The notes under the pieces: model-generated
Told to the model about the DNA's origin: nothing
The model's database searches: none
Seen by the model: only the letters and a program-made list of their open reading frames with translations
Shown here: piece by piece, positions 14,466 to 23,450 of the stretch
Layout: each line of letters opens with the position of its first letter
Numbering within the stretch: position 1 is the stretch's first letter
Origin: Streptomyces ureilyticus
Lineage (GTDB): Bacteria; Actinomycetota; Actinomycetes; Streptomycetales; Streptomycetaceae
NCBI RefSeq assembly: GCF_011045025.1
Contig: NZ_JAAKZX010000096.1
Coordinates: 1-33,992, forward strand
Length of the DNA: 33,992 nt
Direction of reading: 5' to 3'
Position numbers and translations under genes: made by a program

Positions 14466-14492
14466 TTCTACACTGCACGGTGTGGTGTAGAA
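14466..14492. promoter_or_regulatory. TetR-type operator overlapping the kinase promoter
   Basis: Perfect 8-base arms, TTCTACAC at 14466-14473 and GTGTAGAA at 14485-14492, with an 11-base spacer, between the divergent TetR and kinase genes. The right arm overlaps a good -10 hexamer TAGAAT (14488-14493), which is only seven bases before the kinase ATG (14501). A transcript from this -10 would begin at or within a base or two of the start codon, so the kinase mRNA may be leaderless, and repressor binding would directly occlude the polymerase. Confidence 0.7.
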
Positions 14493-14500
14493 TCGCGGGC

Positions 14501-15748
14501 ATGACGAAAACCTCTGCGCTGCTCGCGGGGGCTTCGCGTCGGTGGGTGCGGCTGCTGCCGTGGGGCGTGGCGTTCGTGCTGTTCCTCGCCCTGCTGCCCA
14601 CCACCATCCAGGTGCTCAGCGTCGACTACGGCCTGCACGGCGGCCTCGCGAGCGCGCTGGCCGTCGGGCAATCGGCACCGCTGCTGCTCGCCGTCGTCCG
14701 CCCGGTCCAGGCCTGGTACGTGATCTTCGCCGCGGACGTCGCCGGAGCGCTCGCGCTGCTCACCGTCAGCTTCCCGGAGCAGCGACCGTGGCCGTTCCCG
14801 CCCATGGAGATCGTCGGGTACGTCGGCCTCTGCCTGGCCCTCGGCCTGCGCGAGCCGCGCCGGACGCTGCTGCTGGTGTGGCTGGCGACCGCGGGCGCGG
14901 GTGTCGGCCTGGCGTTCGCCGTGCCCGACGGCAGGAGCGGCAACGGCACCCTGCTCACCATCCTCAGTGGCGCCGCGCTCGTGCTCGGCGGTGCCCTCCG
15001 CGAGCGGTACGAGGCGCAGCGCAGGCTGGCCGAGCAGGAGACGATCAGCGAGGCCGAGCGCGGTCGGCGGACGCTGCTGGAGGAGCGCGCCCGCATCGCG
15101 CGCGAGCTGCACGACGTGGTGGCGCACCACATGTCCGTCATCACCGTGCAGGCGGACACCGCGGCGTACCGCCGCAACCTCGACGGGCTGCCGCCGGATG
15201 TGCAGGAGGAGTTCACGTCCATCGCGGCGACGGCGCGCGAGTCGCTCGGCGAGATGCGCCGGCTCCTCGGCGTGCTGCGCAACGAGGAGGCGCACGGCGA
15301 GCTCGCGCCCCAGCCGGGCCTGCCGCAGATCGGGCAGCTGGTGGAGGCGACAGCGAGGGCCGGCGGGCGGGTGGAGTTCACCCCGTGCGACGCCGACGTG
15401 CCCGAAGTGGTGGGTCTCACCGCGTACCGCCTCGTACAGGAGGCTCTCGCGAACGTCGTCCGGCACGCACCCGGTGCCCCGACACGGGTGTCGCTGTCGG
15501 TGCCGGAGGACGGGGAGCCGCAGGACAGGGGGCCGGAGGGCGGGAAGCAGCTCGCCGTCCTCGTCGTCAACGGACCACCGCCCGAGCCACCCGCCGCGCC
15601 GCTCGAGAAGGGCGGCACCGGGCACGGCCTCGTCGGCATGCGCGAGCGGGTGCGGCTCGCCGGCGGCGCCCTCGACACCGGGCCGCTGCCGGACGGCGGC
15701 TTCCGCGTGGCCGCCCATCTCCCCCTCACCGAAAGGAACTTCACGTGA
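14501..15748 (+). CDS. Sensor histidine kinase (HisKA_3 type)
   Basis: A 415-residue membrane kinase. Five or so hydrophobic spans lie in residues 20-165, followed by a linker coil (LRERYEAQRRLAEQETISEA). The phosphorylation box is RELHDVVAHHMSV with His204, and the ATPase domain includes EALANVVRHAPGA and HGLVGMRERVRLAGG. The ATG at 14501 has no ribosome-binding site in front and sits directly behind a -10 element, consistent with a leaderless message. The response regulator starts inside the stop codon of this gene. Together with the downstream ABC transporter it resembles antibiotic-sensing kinase systems of Gram-positive bacteria, with an added TetR layer. Confidence 0.9.
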   Translation: MTKTSALLAGASRRWVRLLPWGVAFVLFLALLPTTIQVLSVDYGLHGGLASALAVGQSAPLLLAVVRPVQAWYVIFAADVAGALALLTVSFPEQRPWPFPPMEIVGYVGLCLALGLREPRRTLLLVWLATAGAGVGLAFAVPDGRSGNGTLLTILSGAALVLGGALRERYEAQRRLAEQETISEAERGRRTLLEERARIARELHDVVAHHMSVITVQADTAAYRRNLDGLPPDVQEEFTSIAATARESLGEMRRLLGVLRNEEAHGELAPQPGLPQIGQLVEATARAGGRVEFTPCDADVPEVVGLTAYRLVQEALANVVRHAPGAPTRVSLSVPEDGEPQDRGPEGGKQLAVLVVNGPPPEPPAAPLEKGGTGHGLVGMRERVRLAGGALDTGPLPDGGFRVAAHLPLTERNFT

Positions 15749-16419
15749 CGACGCGTGTCATCATCGTCGACGACCAGGCCATGGTGCGCGCCGGCTTCGC
15801 CGCGCTGCTGGCTGCCCAGCCCGACATCGATGTGGTGGGCGAGGCCCCCGACGGCGCGCAGGGCGTCGAGCTGAGCCGGCGTACCCATCCCGACCTCGTG
15901 CTGATGGACGTCCGGATGCCCGAGATGGACGGCCTCGAGGCTACGCGCCGCCTCCTCACGCCCCCGCCGGGCGTGACCCACCGGCCGCGCGTGCTGATGC
16001 TCACCACGTTCGACGTCGACGACTACGTCTACGAGGCGCTGCGGGCGGGCGCGAGCGGCTTCCTGCTGAAGGACGCGCCGCCGGCCGACCTCATCGCGGC
16101 GGTACGCGTCGTGGCCTCGGGCGACGGGCTGCTCGCCCCCTCCGTGACGCGCCGCCTCATCGCGGACTTCGCCAAGCAGCGCCCCGCCGCCCTGGGCAAG
16201 GCCGCGCTGCGGCTCAAGGCCCTCACGGAACGCGAGACCGAGGTCCTCACCCTGGTGGCCCGCGGCCGGTCCAACACAGAGATCGCGGAGGAGCTGGTGC
16301 TGGCCGAGCAGACGGTGAAGACGCACGTGAGCCGCGTCCTCACCAAGCTCGACCTGCGCGACCGCGCGCAGGCGGTGGTCTTCGCGTACGAGTCCGGGCT
16401 GGTCGCCCCGGGCGAGTAG
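15745..16419 (+). CDS. LuxR/NarL-type response regulator
   Basis: A 224-residue response regulator. The receiver domain is at residues 1-125 with Asp9-Asp10, phospho-acceptor Asp55 in VLMDVRMPEMDG and Lys in GFLLKDAPP. The LuxR helix-turn-helix is at about 155-215 (LTERETEVLTLVARGRSNTEIAEEL). GTG 15745 overlaps the kinase stop as GTGA and is preceded by GAAAGGAA. The transporter genes begin 130 bases downstream, behind the palindrome CTACCGCGGTAG (16444-16455), the natural candidate for its binding site. Confidence 0.93.
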   Translation: MTTRVIIVDDQAMVRAGFAALLAAQPDIDVVGEAPDGAQGVELSRRTHPDLVLMDVRMPEMDGLEATRRLLTPPPGVTHRPRVLMLTTFDVDDYVYEALRAGASGFLLKDAPPADLIAAVRVVASGDGLLAPSVTRRLIADFAKQRPAALGKAALRLKALTERETEVLTLVARGRSNTEIAEELVLAEQTVKTHVSRVLTKLDLRDRAQAVVFAYESGLVAPGE

Positions 16420-16443
16420 GACGATCCTGCCGTCCTTCGCCCC

Positions 16444-16455
16444 CTACCGCGGTAG
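16444..16455. promoter_or_regulatory. 12-bp perfect palindrome before the ABC transporter
   Basis: CTACCGCGGTAG, 93 bases upstream of the ATPase start codon and 24 bases after the response regulator stop. LuxR-type response regulators bind such short palindromes; position makes it the likely site through which the regulator activates the transporter operon. Confidence 0.5.
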
Positions 16456-16548
16456 TCCCCCACGTTGGCTCCCGGGTATGACGCCCGGCGCGCAGCCGTC
16501 ACCGCACTCTTCACTCGTCAACACGAGAACATCGCGAGAGGGCGAGAC

Positions 16549-17388
16549 ATGAGGCTACGCAAGGCCAAGCGGCACCAGGCTGACCACCGGCGGGCGGCCG
16601 GCGGCGGACCGGCGGCCCCGGCCGCCACCCCCGGACTCGCCGTCGAGCTGCGCGGGATCCGGCGACAGTACGGTCGCGGCGCGGGCTCGGTGCACGCCCT
16701 CGCGGGCGTCGACCTCGCCCTCCCCCGCGGCACCTTCACCGCGATCATGGGCCCGTCGGGCTCCGGCAAGTCAACCTTCCTGCAGTGCGCGGCAGGCCTC
16801 GACCGGCCCACCTCCGGGTCCGTGCGTCTCGGCGGCACCGAGATCACCGGCATGAACGAGAACGAGCTCACCGAGCTCCGCCGCAGCCGCCTCGGCTTCG
16901 TCTTCCAGGCCTTCAACCTGCTGCCGTCTCTGACCGTCGAGCAGAACGTCCTGCTGCCCGTGCGCCTGGCCGGGCAGCGCCAGGACCGCCGCCGGGCGGC
17001 CGCGGTGCTCGCCCAGGTCGGCCTCGCCGACAAGGCGCGGCGCCGTCCCGGCGAGCTCTCCGGCGGCCAGCAGCAGCGCGTCGCCGTCGCCCGCGCCCTG
17101 GTCACCACCCCCGACGTGATCTTCGCCGATGAGCCCACCGGGGCCCTCGACACCGGCACCGCCGCCGAGGTCCTCGGTCTGCTCCGGCACGGGGTGGACG
17201 CCCTCGGCGCCACCGTCGTCATGGTGACCCACGACCCAACCGCGGCCGCCTGGGCGGACCGCGTGCTGTTCCTCGCGGACGGCGCCTTCGCCGATCACGT
17301 CGAGCGCGGTTCGGCGGAGCAGATCGCGGCGCGGATGACGGCGCTCACGTCCCGTACCGCGGGTGTGATGGCGGGGGCCGCAGCATGA
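16549..17388 (+). CDS. ABC transporter ATP-binding protein (MacB/LolD type)
   Basis: A 279-residue ATPase. Walker A GPSGSGKS is at residues 68-75, the Q-loop at FVFQAFNLLPSL (118-129), the signature LSGGQQQR at 170-177, Walker B VIFADEP (190-196) with the D-loop GALD, and the switch histidine in VTHD. The motif set and the phrase FNLLPSLTVEQNV place it with the MacB/LolD/FtsE class that pairs with FtsX-like permeases. The start at ATG 16549 follows GAGAGGGCGAG; the first 28 residues are a basic, Ala/Pro-rich extension. The permease gene overlaps by four bases. The likely function is export of, or protection from, a cell-envelope-active compound sensed by the upstream kinase. Confidence 0.93.
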   Translation: MRLRKAKRHQADHRRAAGGGPAAPAATPGLAVELRGIRRQYGRGAGSVHALAGVDLALPRGTFTAIMGPSGSGKSTFLQCAAGLDRPTSGSVRLGGTEITGMNENELTELRRSRLGFVFQAFNLLPSLTVEQNVLLPVRLAGQRQDRRRAAAVLAQVGLADKARRRPGELSGGQQQRVAVARALVTTPDVIFADEPTGALDTGTAAEVLGLLRHGVDALGATVVMVTHDPTAAAWADRVLFLADGAFADHVERGSAEQIAARMTALTSRTAGVMAGAAA

Positions 17389-19883
17389 GGAAGCTCGCCC
17401 CGAACGGCCTCGCCCGCGCGGCCGTCCGCTTCAAGCCCGCGTCCTTCGCGGGCACGTTCGTCGCGCTGATGATGTCGGCGCTGATCGTCGCGGCCTGCGG
17501 CATCCTGCTCGAGACCAGCCTGCGCGCGTCGGTGCCGCCGGAGCGGTATGCGAAGGCGCCGGTCGTCGCGGCGGCGGACCAGTACGAGTACGTCGTCACG
17601 GGCAGCGGCGAGGACCGTGAGAAGGAGGCGGTCCCGCTGCCGGACATGGCGCGGGTGGACGCCGGTCTTGCGGCGAAGGCCGCCCAGGCGCCGGGCGCGG
17701 CCGCCGCCGTCCCGGACTTCACCTTCCCGGTACGGACCGGGGACGGCTCGCTCACCGCGCACGGCTGGGGCTCGCACGCCTTCACCGGCACCGAGCTCAC
17801 CTCCGGGAGCGCGCCCGGCGCGGGTGAAGTCGTGCTCGACGCCGGTGCGGCCCGCGCCGCGAAGGCCGCCGTCGGCGACACCGTCGCGGTCCAGACCGCT
17901 GCCCGGCAGCAGGACTTCCGCGTCGCGGGCATCGCCAAGGTCGGAGCCGCGGACAGCGCCCGGAACCCCGGCTCCCTCGCCTGGTTCGCCGACAGCCAGG
18001 CCCCCGTGCTCGCCGGTCACCCCGGCAAGGCGGACGCCATCGCGGTTCTGGCGAAGCCCGGCACCGACGCCGACGCGCTCGCCGGGTCCGTGAAGAAGGC
18101 CCTGACCGGATCTGGCGCCGGCGTACACACCGGCGACGACCGCGGTGCCATCGAGGACCCGGGCCTCGGCTACGCCAAGGACACGCTCTTCGGAATCGGT
18201 GGCTCCTTCGGCGGCATCGCCGCCATCGTCGCGGTCTTCACCGCGGCCGGCACCGTGGCCCTGTCCGTCGGCCAGCGGGCCCGCGAGTTCGCGCTGCTGC
18301 GCGCCGTCGGGGCCACCCCGCGGCAGATCCGCCGCGCGGTCGCCTCCGAGGCGCTGCTCGTCGCGCCGCTCGCCGGGATCCTCGGCTGCCTGCCCGGCAT
18401 CGGGCTCGCGCACTGGTGGTTCGGGCAGCTGCAGGACCGCGGGGCGATCCCGGAGGCAGTCGAACTGCACGTGTCGGCCCTGCCGTTGCTGGCCGCCGTC
18501 GTGATCGGGCTGCTCACGGCGCTCGGCGCCGGGTGGACGGCCGGGCGCAGGCCCGCGAAGACCAAGCCGGGACAGGCGCTCACCGAGGCGTCCGTGGAGC
18601 GGCTGCGGCCGGGCGTGATCCGTACCGTGCTGGGCATCGCCGCTCTCGTCGGCGGCGGGTTCCTCACCGGGCTCTCGGCCAGTTCCGCGGGAGATGACGC
18701 GGCCGGCGCCGCCCTCGGCGTCGTCATGAGCTTCATGCTCGCCGTAGCGCTGCTCGGCCCGCTGCTGGCGCGGCTGTGCGCGCGCCTGCTCGGATTCCCG
18801 CTGCGCGGTGCGGGCCCGGCGGGCGAGCTCGCGGCCGCCAACTCCCGTACGAACGCCCGCCGTCTCGCCTCCGCGATCACGCCGATCGTGCTCGCCATGG
18901 CCTTCGCCTCGACGCTCGTCTTCATGCATACGAGCGAGAACCACGCCGCGGACAAGCAGCTGCGCGCGGGCATCACCGCGGACCACGTGGTCACGGACCC
19001 GGCCGGGCTGCCGGTCGGCGCGGCCGAGCAGGCAGGGCAGGCGCCAGGCGTGGACGCGGCCGTCGGCGTGCTGGACACGCAGGTGCTGGTGCCGACCGGC
19101 TCCGGCGAGTTCAAGGCGCTGCAGGGCGCGGCGACCCAGGGTGTCACCGGCTCCGGCGTCGAGCTCGCGAAGGTGCAGGACCTGGACGTACGCGAAGGCA
19201 GCCTGGAGCGGATCGGCACGGGCCGTATCGCCATCGACAAGACCCTGGCGACCTCTGCGGACGTCGGCGTCGGCGACCGGCTGCCCCTCTACCTCCCGGA
19301 CGGCACCAAGGCCCACCCCGAGGTCGTCGCGGTCTACGGCCGCGGCCTCGGCCTGGCCATGGTGACCATGGACCGGGCGTCGCTGGCCGGGCACGTCACG
19401 TCGGGCTTCGACAGCAAGCTGCTCGTACGGGGCGGGGAGTCCGCTGCCCTGACCGGCCTGGGCAAGGTCACCGACGCCTCCGGCTACGCCACCGAGCAGA
19501 ACCTCGACGCGAAGCTGGGCGCCTGGTCCAACAACACCATGGCCGCGGTCCTCGGCGGCTTCGCCGCCATCGCCGCCATCAACACCCTCGTCATGACGGT
19601 CCTCGACCGCCGCGGCGAGCTGGGCACGTTGCGCCTCGTCGGCTCCACCCGGCGCCAGGTGCTGCAGATGCTCAGCTGGGAGGGGCTGCTGGTGTCCGCG
19701 GTCGGCGTGGTCCTCGGCTCGGCGATCGCCGCCGCCACGCTGATCCCGATGATGAGCGGCATGACCGGCGAAGCGCCGTATGTGCCCCCGGTGTTGTACG
19801 GATCCTTCGCCGCTGCCGCGGGCGGGCTGGCACTGCTCGCGGTCACCCTGCCGGCGCGAGTCGTGCTGCGGCGGCGGTCGTAG
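17385..19883 (+). CDS. FtsX-like ABC transporter permease
   Basis: An 832-residue permease with two FtsX domains. An N-terminal span (about residues 24-46) leads into a large extracellular domain (about 50-265). The first FtsX core (VFTAAGTVALSVGQRAREFALLRAVGATPRQIRR) ends near residue 385. The second half repeats the plan, with a second extracellular domain (about 505-715) and a final core (NTLVMTVLDRRGELGTLRLVGSTRRQV). The ATG overlaps the ATPase stop as ATGA. Two large extracellular domains without a separate substrate-binding protein are typical of mechanotransducing or drug-resistance MacB-like systems. A strong hairpin follows the gene, closing the operon. Confidence 0.92.
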   Translation: MRKLAPNGLARAAVRFKPASFAGTFVALMMSALIVAACGILLETSLRASVPPERYAKAPVVAAADQYEYVVTGSGEDREKEAVPLPDMARVDAGLAAKAAQAPGAAAAVPDFTFPVRTGDGSLTAHGWGSHAFTGTELTSGSAPGAGEVVLDAGAARAAKAAVGDTVAVQTAARQQDFRVAGIAKVGAADSARNPGSLAWFADSQAPVLAGHPGKADAIAVLAKPGTDADALAGSVKKALTGSGAGVHTGDDRGAIEDPGLGYAKDTLFGIGGSFGGIAAIVAVFTAAGTVALSVGQRAREFALLRAVGATPRQIRRAVASEALLVAPLAGILGCLPGIGLAHWWFGQLQDRGAIPEAVELHVSALPLLAAVVIGLLTALGAGWTAGRRPAKTKPGQALTEASVERLRPGVIRTVLGIAALVGGGFLTGLSASSAGDDAAGAALGVVMSFMLAVALLGPLLARLCARLLGFPLRGAGPAGELAAANSRTNARRLASAITPIVLAMAFASTLVFMHTSENHAADKQLRAGITADHVVTDPAGLPVGAAEQAGQAPGVDAAVGVLDTQVLVPTGSGEFKALQGAATQGVTGSGVELAKVQDLDVREGSLERIGTGRIAIDKTLATSADVGVGDRLPLYLPDGTKAHPEVVAVYGRGLGLAMVTMDRASLAGHVTSGFDSKLLVRGGESAALTGLGKVTDASGYATEQNLDAKLGAWSNNTMAAVLGGFAAIAAINTLVMTVLDRRGELGTLRLVGSTRRQVLQMLSWEGLLVSAVGVVLGSAIAAATLIPMMSGMTGEAPYVPPVLYGSFAAAAGGLALLAVTLPARVVLRRRS

Positions 19884-19901
19884 CCGGCGGCTGCACACGG
19901 C

Positions 19902-19930
19902 GCGGTGGCCGGCAGCACGCCGGCCACCGC
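19902..19930 (+). terminator. Strong hairpin terminator after the FtsX gene
   Basis: A perfect 12-base stem, GCGGTGGCCGGC at 19902-19913 and GCCGGCCACCGC at 19919-19930, with a 5-base loop, starting 18 bases after the permease stop. Its strength and position mark the end of the kinase-regulator-transporter unit. Confidence 0.8.
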
Positions 19931-19980
19931 CCCGTACCGCATTGCTGTGGATGCCCGGAGGCCGAGTCCCGCGGCGGGCA

Positions 19981-20482
19981 GACGACAAGCTCACGTTCGC
20001 CGGTACGAGCTACGGCACCCGGCTGGGTGCGGTCTATGCCGAGATGTTCCCGGCGAAGCTGCGGGCGCTCATGCTCGACGGCGGGTTCGACCCCTTGAAG
20101 GCAGCCATGAACGACGCGTACAGCAGGCCCAGGGCATGCAGCGGTCGTTCGAACAGATGGCGGCCTTCTGCTCGGACGCGCCTTCTTGGAGGCCGCACCG
20201 TTCGCCGACCCAGGGCGGCCGGTCACTGAGACGCGCGACGGCTGCGAGCAGTGGCCCGTACAGCCCACGCTCGGCTATCCGTACGCGACCGACATCGAGG
20301 GCCTGCCGGACACACTGACGATCTCCACCACCGGCGACGCGATCACGCCGTACGAGGGTGGCATCAGTCTCGCCAGGACTCTCGGCGGCAGCTTGCTGAC
20401 CGTCGAGGGAAGCCAGCACGGCGCGGCCCTCCCCCGTAACCCCTGCGTCGACAACGCCGTGCCAACTACCTCATCCGCCTGA
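19981..20482 (+). pseudogene. Remnant of an S33-type (tripeptidyl aminopeptidase-like) hydrolase
   Basis: Pieces of an alpha/beta hydrolase peptidase of the Streptomyces SlpD/Tap group occur in shifting frames. The nucleophile elbow lies in LTFAGTSYGTRLGAVYAEMF (frame 1). A short piece QAQGMQRSFEQMAAFCSD follows in a second frame. The C-terminal part with CEQWP, the acid GDAITPYEGG and the catalytic His in EGSQHGA lies in a third frame. The N-terminus and the middle lid region are missing, so the protein cannot be functional. The family members are secreted peptidases; no signal peptide remains here. Confidence 0.7.
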
Positions 20483-20583
20483 AAACACCCGATGACGGGG
20501 CCCGTTGCGAACTCTGAGCCGCACAGGCTTCGGCCGAACGGCCCACTCATCGATCGCATGTGGTCGGGACTGCGACTGCTAAC

Positions 20584-20594
20584 TGGAATTTCCA
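20584..20594. promoter_or_regulatory. Short palindrome before the marR remnant
   Basis: TGGAATTTCCA, a perfect 11-base palindrome in an AT-rich stretch, six bases before the first ATG (20601) of the MarR-type gene. It is a plausible autoregulatory site of that regulator. Confidence 0.35.
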
Positions 20595-20600
20595 AGTGTT

Positions 20601-21073
20601 ATGGAGGGCATGGACGACACACGGCTGAACGAAGAGCTGATCGACTGCCTGTTTGCGATCCGCACCCAGGGTGCACGCCGACCTGAAGGGACTGGGCCGC
20701 GAAGCAGGGCTGACTGACACCCAGGCCGATGTCCTGTGGAGGCTGAGCCGTGACCGCGCGCCGCCTGGCCGACCGCCTGCAGTGCGACGCCTCGACCGCC
20801 ACGTCGGTGATCGACCGGCTCGAGAAGCGTGGCCTGGTCCGCCGCGTGCCCCACTCCACCGACCGCCGGGTGAAGGTCATCGAGCTCATCCCCGAGGGGT
20901 GCGCTCTGCGTGACCGCGTCATCCGGCACACCACCGAGCACTCACCGTTCGCCCGCCTCGACCGCGAAAGCAGAGTGCGCCTGCACGCGTTGCTCCGCGA
21001 AGTGATCGACAGTGCTCATCCGGCAGGCGAGCCGACAGCCGTCAAGGACAACACCGACAAGGAACAGCGATGA
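20601..21073 (+). pseudogene. MarR-family regulator, interrupted by two frameshifts
   Basis: From ATG 20601 the frame reads MEGMDDTRLNEELIDCLFAI and then breaks near 20670. The second frame continues DLKGLGREAGLTDTQADVLW and breaks near 20750. The third frame carries the winged helix-turn-helix RRLADRLQCDASTATSVIDR and the wing VRRVPHSTDRRVKVI, ending at 21071-21073. The parts are in order and of normal length for a MarR protein (about 150 residues), so only small indels are involved. A shorter product from GTG 20750 would lack the dimerisation helix. The stop overlaps the start of the SDR gene (ATGA), so the two form one unit. Confidence 0.65.
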
Positions 21074-21943
21074 GTACCAAGACCACGGTCATCACCGGCG
21101 GCGGCTCCGGCCTGGGCCTGGTGACCGCGCGTCACCTGATCAAGGCCGGGCAGAGCGTCATTCTCGTCGGCCGGGATGCGGCGCGCACCCGGGCCGCTGC
21201 GCACAGCTTGCGCGGCCTGGCCCTTGCAGGCGTTGACTCCGCCCCGCCGAGGGACGTACGCAGCCGATCTGGAACAGTGGTCGCAGGTGCGCGACCTCGC
21301 GTCGAAGCTCGCGTCCGACGCCGTCCCAGTGGGCGTCCTCATCAACAATGCCGGGGCGGCATTCCCCCGGTACGAGCAGACCGCGGACGGGGCGGAGCGC
21401 ACCTACGCGATCAACCACGACGCGCCGTTCCTGCTCACCCATGAACTCCTGGCGGCGGGGGTGCTCACCCCCGAGGTGCGGATCATCAACCTGTCCACAT
21501 TCGTGGAAAAGCGCGGCAAGCTCGACGCCCAGGATCCGGATGTTGCGGGTACGTCGTGGGACAACCGCTTCTACAACCAGGTCAACGTCTACGCGACCAG
21601 TAAGCTCGTCAGCCTGCTCGCCGCCCGGGAGCTCGCCCGTCGCCTGCCTGACGGCATGAGCATCTACAACGCCAACCCCGGCATGGTGAAGGGCACCGCC
21701 ATCAACAGCAACGCGGGCGGCCTGATGCGGTTGACCGCCCCGCTGTTCAGGCCGTTCGCGATCACCGCGGACGAAGGTGTGCAGACCCCGTCCGGCTTGC
21801 CACCGCCCCGCCCGCCCCGCAGCCCAGCGGCGGCTTCTTCAGCAAGTCCCGGCCGGACACCCCTTCGCGTACCGCATCAGGCCACTACGCTCGAAACAGG
21901 CACCGTGACCAGCGGAAATGGAGAACCGCAACTGGAGTACTAG
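21070..21943 (+). pseudogene. Short-chain dehydrogenase/reductase, frameshifted
   Basis: The start ATG 21070 leads into the nucleotide-binding VITGGGSGLGLVTARHL (cofactor Gly motif at residues 10-16). The frame is lost around 21210-21245, and the rest continues in another frame: LINNAG, then YNQVNVYATSKLVSLLAARE with the catalytic Tyr-x3-Lys, and ANPGMVKGTAI. A second shift near 21785 moves the tail (APQPSGGFFSKSRPDTP) into a third frame. All the catalytic elements exist, but no single open frame holds them. It was co-transcribed with the marR-type gene. The substrate is unknown. Confidence 0.7.
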
Positions 21944-22083
21944 GGGCACGAGGCCGCGATGTAGGGGTTTCGGCGGGCAGGTCGGCCCTTTACGGTCCTC
22001 AAGGACCCGAGTCGGGATTCGTCTCCTGCCTCGATCGACAACGCCGCACCGTCCAGTGACGCCCCGCATATCGAGGTAGTGAC

Positions 22084-23427
22084 ATGGAAGCCATAGTGAG
22101 CGCCGTACTGTCCGGCGAAGCGACCTCCGAAGACTTCGCCGGTCTGCGCATCCCCGAGAGCTACCGGGGCATGGTTGTCCGAAAGGAAGAGGCCGACCTC
22201 TTCGAGGGATCGCCTTCCGCGGACAAGGATCCGCGCAAGTCGTTGCATCTCGACGACGTTCCGGTGCCGGAGGTGGGGCCGGGTGAGGCCCTGGTGGCCG
22301 TGATGGCCTCCTCGGTCAACTACAACACCGTCTGGTCCGCGATCTTCGAACCGCTGCCGACCTTCCGCTTCCTGGAACGGTACGGAAAGCTGTCGCCGCA
22401 GGCCAAGCGTCACGACCTGCCGTACCACATCATCGGCTCCGACCTCACGGGCGTCGTCCTGCGCACCGGCCCGGGCGTCAACGCCTGGCAGCCCGGTGAC
22501 GAGGTCGTCGCGCACTGTCTGTCGGTCGAGCTGGAGTCCTCCGACGGCCACAACGACACGATGCTCGACCCCGAGCAGCGCATCTGGGGCTTCGAGACCA
22601 ACTTCGGCGGCCTCGCCGAGATCGCGCTGGTCAAGTCCAACCAGCTGATGCCCAAGCCGGACCACCTGAGCTGGGAGGAAGCGGCGGCCCCCGGCCTCGT
22701 CAACTCCACCGCCTACCGGCAGTTGGTCTCCCGCAACGGCGCCGGCATGAAGCAGGGCGACAACGTCCTGATCTGGGGCGCGAGCGGTGGACTCGGCTCG
22801 TACGCCACGCAGTTCGCGCTCGCGGGCGGCGCCAACCCGATCTGTGTCGTCTCCAGCGAGCAGAAGGCCGACATCTGCCGGGCCATGGGCGCCGAGGCGA
22901 TCATCGACCGCACCGCGGAGCACTACAAGTTCTGGAAGGACGAGCACCACCAGGACCCGCGAGAGTGGAAGCGCTTCGGCAAGCGCATCCGCGAACTCAC
23001 CGGCGGCGAGGACGTCGACATCGCCTTCGAGCACCCGGGCCGCGAGACCTTCGGCGCCTCCGTGTACGTCACCCGCAAGGGCGGCACGATCGTCACCTGC
23101 GCCTCGACCTCGGGCTACAACCACGAGTACGACAACCGCTACCTGTGGATGTCGCTGAAGCGGATCATCGGCTCGCACTTCGCCAACTACCGCGAGGCCT
23201 GGGAGGCCAACCGGCTCATCGTGAAGGGCAAGATCCACCCGACGCTGTCGAAGGTCTACTCCCTGGAGGAGACCGGGCAGGCCGCCTACGACGTGCATCG
23301 CAACCTCCACCAGGGCAAGGTCGGCGTGCTGTGCCTGGCGCCCAAGGAGGGCCTGGGTGTGCGGGACCACGAGAAGCGCGCCCAGCACGTCGACGCCATC
23401 AACCGCTTTCGTGAGCCAGGTATTTGA
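22084..23427 (+). CDS. ccr: Crotonyl-CoA carboxylase/reductase
   Basis: A 447-residue NADPH-dependent enzyme that reductively carboxylates crotonyl-CoA to (2S)-ethylmalonyl-CoA, used in the ethylmalonyl-CoA pathway and as a polyketide extender unit. The residues known to hold CO2 and water in the Kitasatospora enzyme fall at the same numbers here: Asn81, Phe170, Glu171 and His365. The NADPH motif GASGGLGSYATQ is at 233-244. Length and C-terminus (AINRFREPGI) are normal for the family. ATG 22084 follows GAGGTAG. Its usual partners (mutase, 3-hydroxybutyryl-CoA dehydrogenase) are not adjacent, and no polyketide synthase is visible, so it is either an isolated accessory copy or serves a cluster outside the window. 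Confidence 0.95.
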   Translation: MEAIVSAVLSGEATSEDFAGLRIPESYRGMVVRKEEADLFEGSPSADKDPRKSLHLDDVPVPEVGPGEALVAVMASSVNYNTVWSAIFEPLPTFRFLERYGKLSPQAKRHDLPYHIIGSDLTGVVLRTGPGVNAWQPGDEVVAHCLSVELESSDGHNDTMLDPEQRIWGFETNFGGLAEIALVKSNQLMPKPDHLSWEEAAAPGLVNSTAYRQLVSRNGAGMKQGDNVLIWGASGGLGSYATQFALAGGANPICVVSSEQKADICRAMGAEAIIDRTAEHYKFWKDEHHQDPREWKRFGKRIRELTGGEDVDIAFEHPGRETFGASVYVTRKGGTIVTCASTSGYNHEYDNRYLWMSLKRIIGSHFANYREAWEANRLIVKGKIHPTLSKVYSLEETGQAAYDVHRNLHQGKVGVLCLAPKEGLGVRDHEKRAQHVDAINRFREPGI

Positions 23428-23450
23428 CCTGCGCCGCCCAGCCAAGAAAC

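Noticed and set aside
14626..16326. A long frame antisense to the kinase and response regulator
   Set aside because: It covers two genes with unmistakable kinase and receiver motifs on the plus strand and has no recognisable motif itself.
17295..19994. An 899-codon open frame antisense to the FtsX permease
   Set aside because: It is a shadow produced by high GC third positions; its translation is low-complexity Gly/Arg/Ala-rich, while the other strand has clear FtsX domains and coupled start.
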